A stretch of 64,000 nucleotides of DNA, from positions 1-64,000 of the forward strand of contig NZ_BCVX01000017.1 in the NCBI RefSeq assembly GCF_001591965.1, in the 5' to 3' direction. Under the pieces are notes generated by a model, which had not been told where the DNA came from, did not search any database, and saw only the letters and a program-made list of their open reading frames with translations. Both the position numbers and the translations under genes were made by a program. This DNA comes from Lysinibacillus odysseyi 34hs-1 = NBRC 100172. Lineage in GTDB: Bacteria > Bacillota > Bacilli > Bacillales_A > Planococcaceae. Shown here piece by piece: positions 63,427 to 64,000 of this stretch. The number at the start of each line of letters is the position of its first letter. The first letter of the stretch is position 1.

Positions 63427-64000
63427 CTATCGAATGTATGAAATCGTTTCCTTTATTATTGTAGCAAACTCTGACGGATTTTCCACATGAATTGCATGTC
63501 CGACGTCATTTACTGTCAAATGCCGCACTTTTTTGTTTAATGCAGTCATTTCCCGGGCAATATTATCAAATTTTGTATCAAGCTTTCCCGTTATTAATGT
63601 TACTGGCATTTGTAGCTCTTTTAGTCTGTCCCATAATGGCGGCATCATTCCTGTGCCCATGCCTCGCAGACTGTTTGCGAGACCCTGAGCACACTGATCT
63701 AAGCGCTCTTTTCGGATTTGCTCTTGAACGCTTGCCGGAAGGCACTTTTGCGTAGCAAAAAGAGGGATGTTTTCCCAGCCATTTACAAAACTTTTGATAC
63801 CATTGTCTTCTATTTTATCAGCCAACTGGCTATCAGCCTGTCTTCTTGCTATCCGCTCTTCCTCGGTTTTCAAGCCGGGAGATGCGCTTTCCAAAAAAAG
63901 TGTATCGATTCGGGTGGGATATTTCAGAGCATAGCTAAGGGCAATTCGTCCACCCATTGAATAACCGACAAGGCTAAACCTGTCCAGCTGAAGCAGCCTG
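63427..64000 (-). CDS. menH: SHCHC synthase MenH, 5' end outside window
   Basis: Alpha/beta-hydrolase-fold lyase forming 2-succinyl-6-hydroxy-2,4-cyclohexadiene-1-carboxylate. The frame runs off the right edge. The nucleophile elbow is VGYSMGGRIAL, followed by the usual cap region (RQADSQLADKIEDNGIKSFV), and late Asp (GKLDTKFD) and His (GHAIHVENP). Last steps of the menH-menB order match B. subtilis. Incomplete at its N-terminus. Confidence 0.93.
   Translation of the reverse strand, partial: RLLQLDRFSLVGYSMGGRIALSYALKYPTRIDTLFLESASPGLKTEEERIARRQADSQLADKIEDNGIKSFVNGWENIPLFATQKCLPASVQEQIRKERLDQCAQGLANSLRGMGTGMMPPLWDRLKELQMPVTLITGKLDTKFDNIAREMTALNKKVRHLTVNDVGHAIHVENPSEFATIIKETISYIR

Overview
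The window looks like a chromosomal segment of a low-GC, Gram-positive, aerobic Bacillales bacterium, most likely a member of the Planococcaceae (Solibacillus/Lysinibacillus group). The reasons are the long conserved synteny with the Bacillus subtilis ytx-ytp-ytk region (ccpA, aroA, ytxG/H, murC, sftA, ytpR, ytpQ, ytoP, ytnP, trmB, pepV, ytzE, ytgP, ytfP, leuS, ytqA/B, ytpA, ytoA, metK, pckA, ytmA, ytkD, dps, men genes), Gram-positive regulatory RNAs (T-box, SAM-I), and strong Shine-Dalgarno sites. The genus is an inference. I see no tRNA, rRNA, CRISPR, prophage or intact insertion sequence.

Layout. 1-6.7 kb: a truncated membrane-anchored protein, a possible 34-aa peptide, ccpA, the chorismate mutase/DAHP synthase fusion aroA, a divergent FtsA/PilM-like ATPase with tandem beta-grasp-like repeats, and ytxH/ytxG envelope genes. 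6.8-15.8 kb: murC with a strongly folded leader, sftA (DNA translocase), ytpR/ytpQ, a lipoprotein, a DUF84 NTPase and the M42 peptidase ytoP. 16-27.3 kb: ytzB, quorum-quenching lactonase ytnP, trmB, a lipid kinase, a NERD-like protein, D-amino-acid transaminase, dipeptidase pepV, ytzE, a pseudouridine synthase, the MurJ-type flippase ytgP and flavoprotein ytfP.

27.3-31.5 kb: two ECF sigma factor/membrane anti-sigma-like pairs flanking a CoxG-like gene, and a small zinc-ribbon gene. 31.5-37.4 kb: a six-gene assimilatory sulfite reductase and siroheme operon (sirA-sirB-yezD-cysJ-cysI-sirC). 37.9-45.7 kb: leuS with its leucine T-box, an MFS transporter, the tRNA-modification pair ytqA/ytqB and a MacB-like ABC exporter pair. 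45.7-49.2 kb: a third ECF sigma/DUF4179 anti-sigma pair, an unusual array of seven 21-bp repeats, and a sodium:alanine symporter.

49.4-64 kb: a YtpA-like alpha/beta hydrolase that has lost its catalytic serine and histidine, a gamma carbonic anhydrase, metK with a SAM-I riboswitch, pckA with a CcpN operator at its promoter, ytmA, ytkD, dps with a Fur/PerR-like operator, yidD, an orphan Zur-regulated zinc-binding lipoprotein, a secreted transglutaminase-like protein and the menaquinone genes menE, menB and menH, with a PAS-GGDEF gene lodged between menB and menE.

Together the region mixes core housekeeping (wall precursors, chromosome translocation, tRNA charging and modification, central carbon control by CcpA/CcpN) with metal, sulfur and envelope-stress regulation. 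All three ECF sigma genes carry a matching ECF-type promoter upstream, which implies autoregulation.
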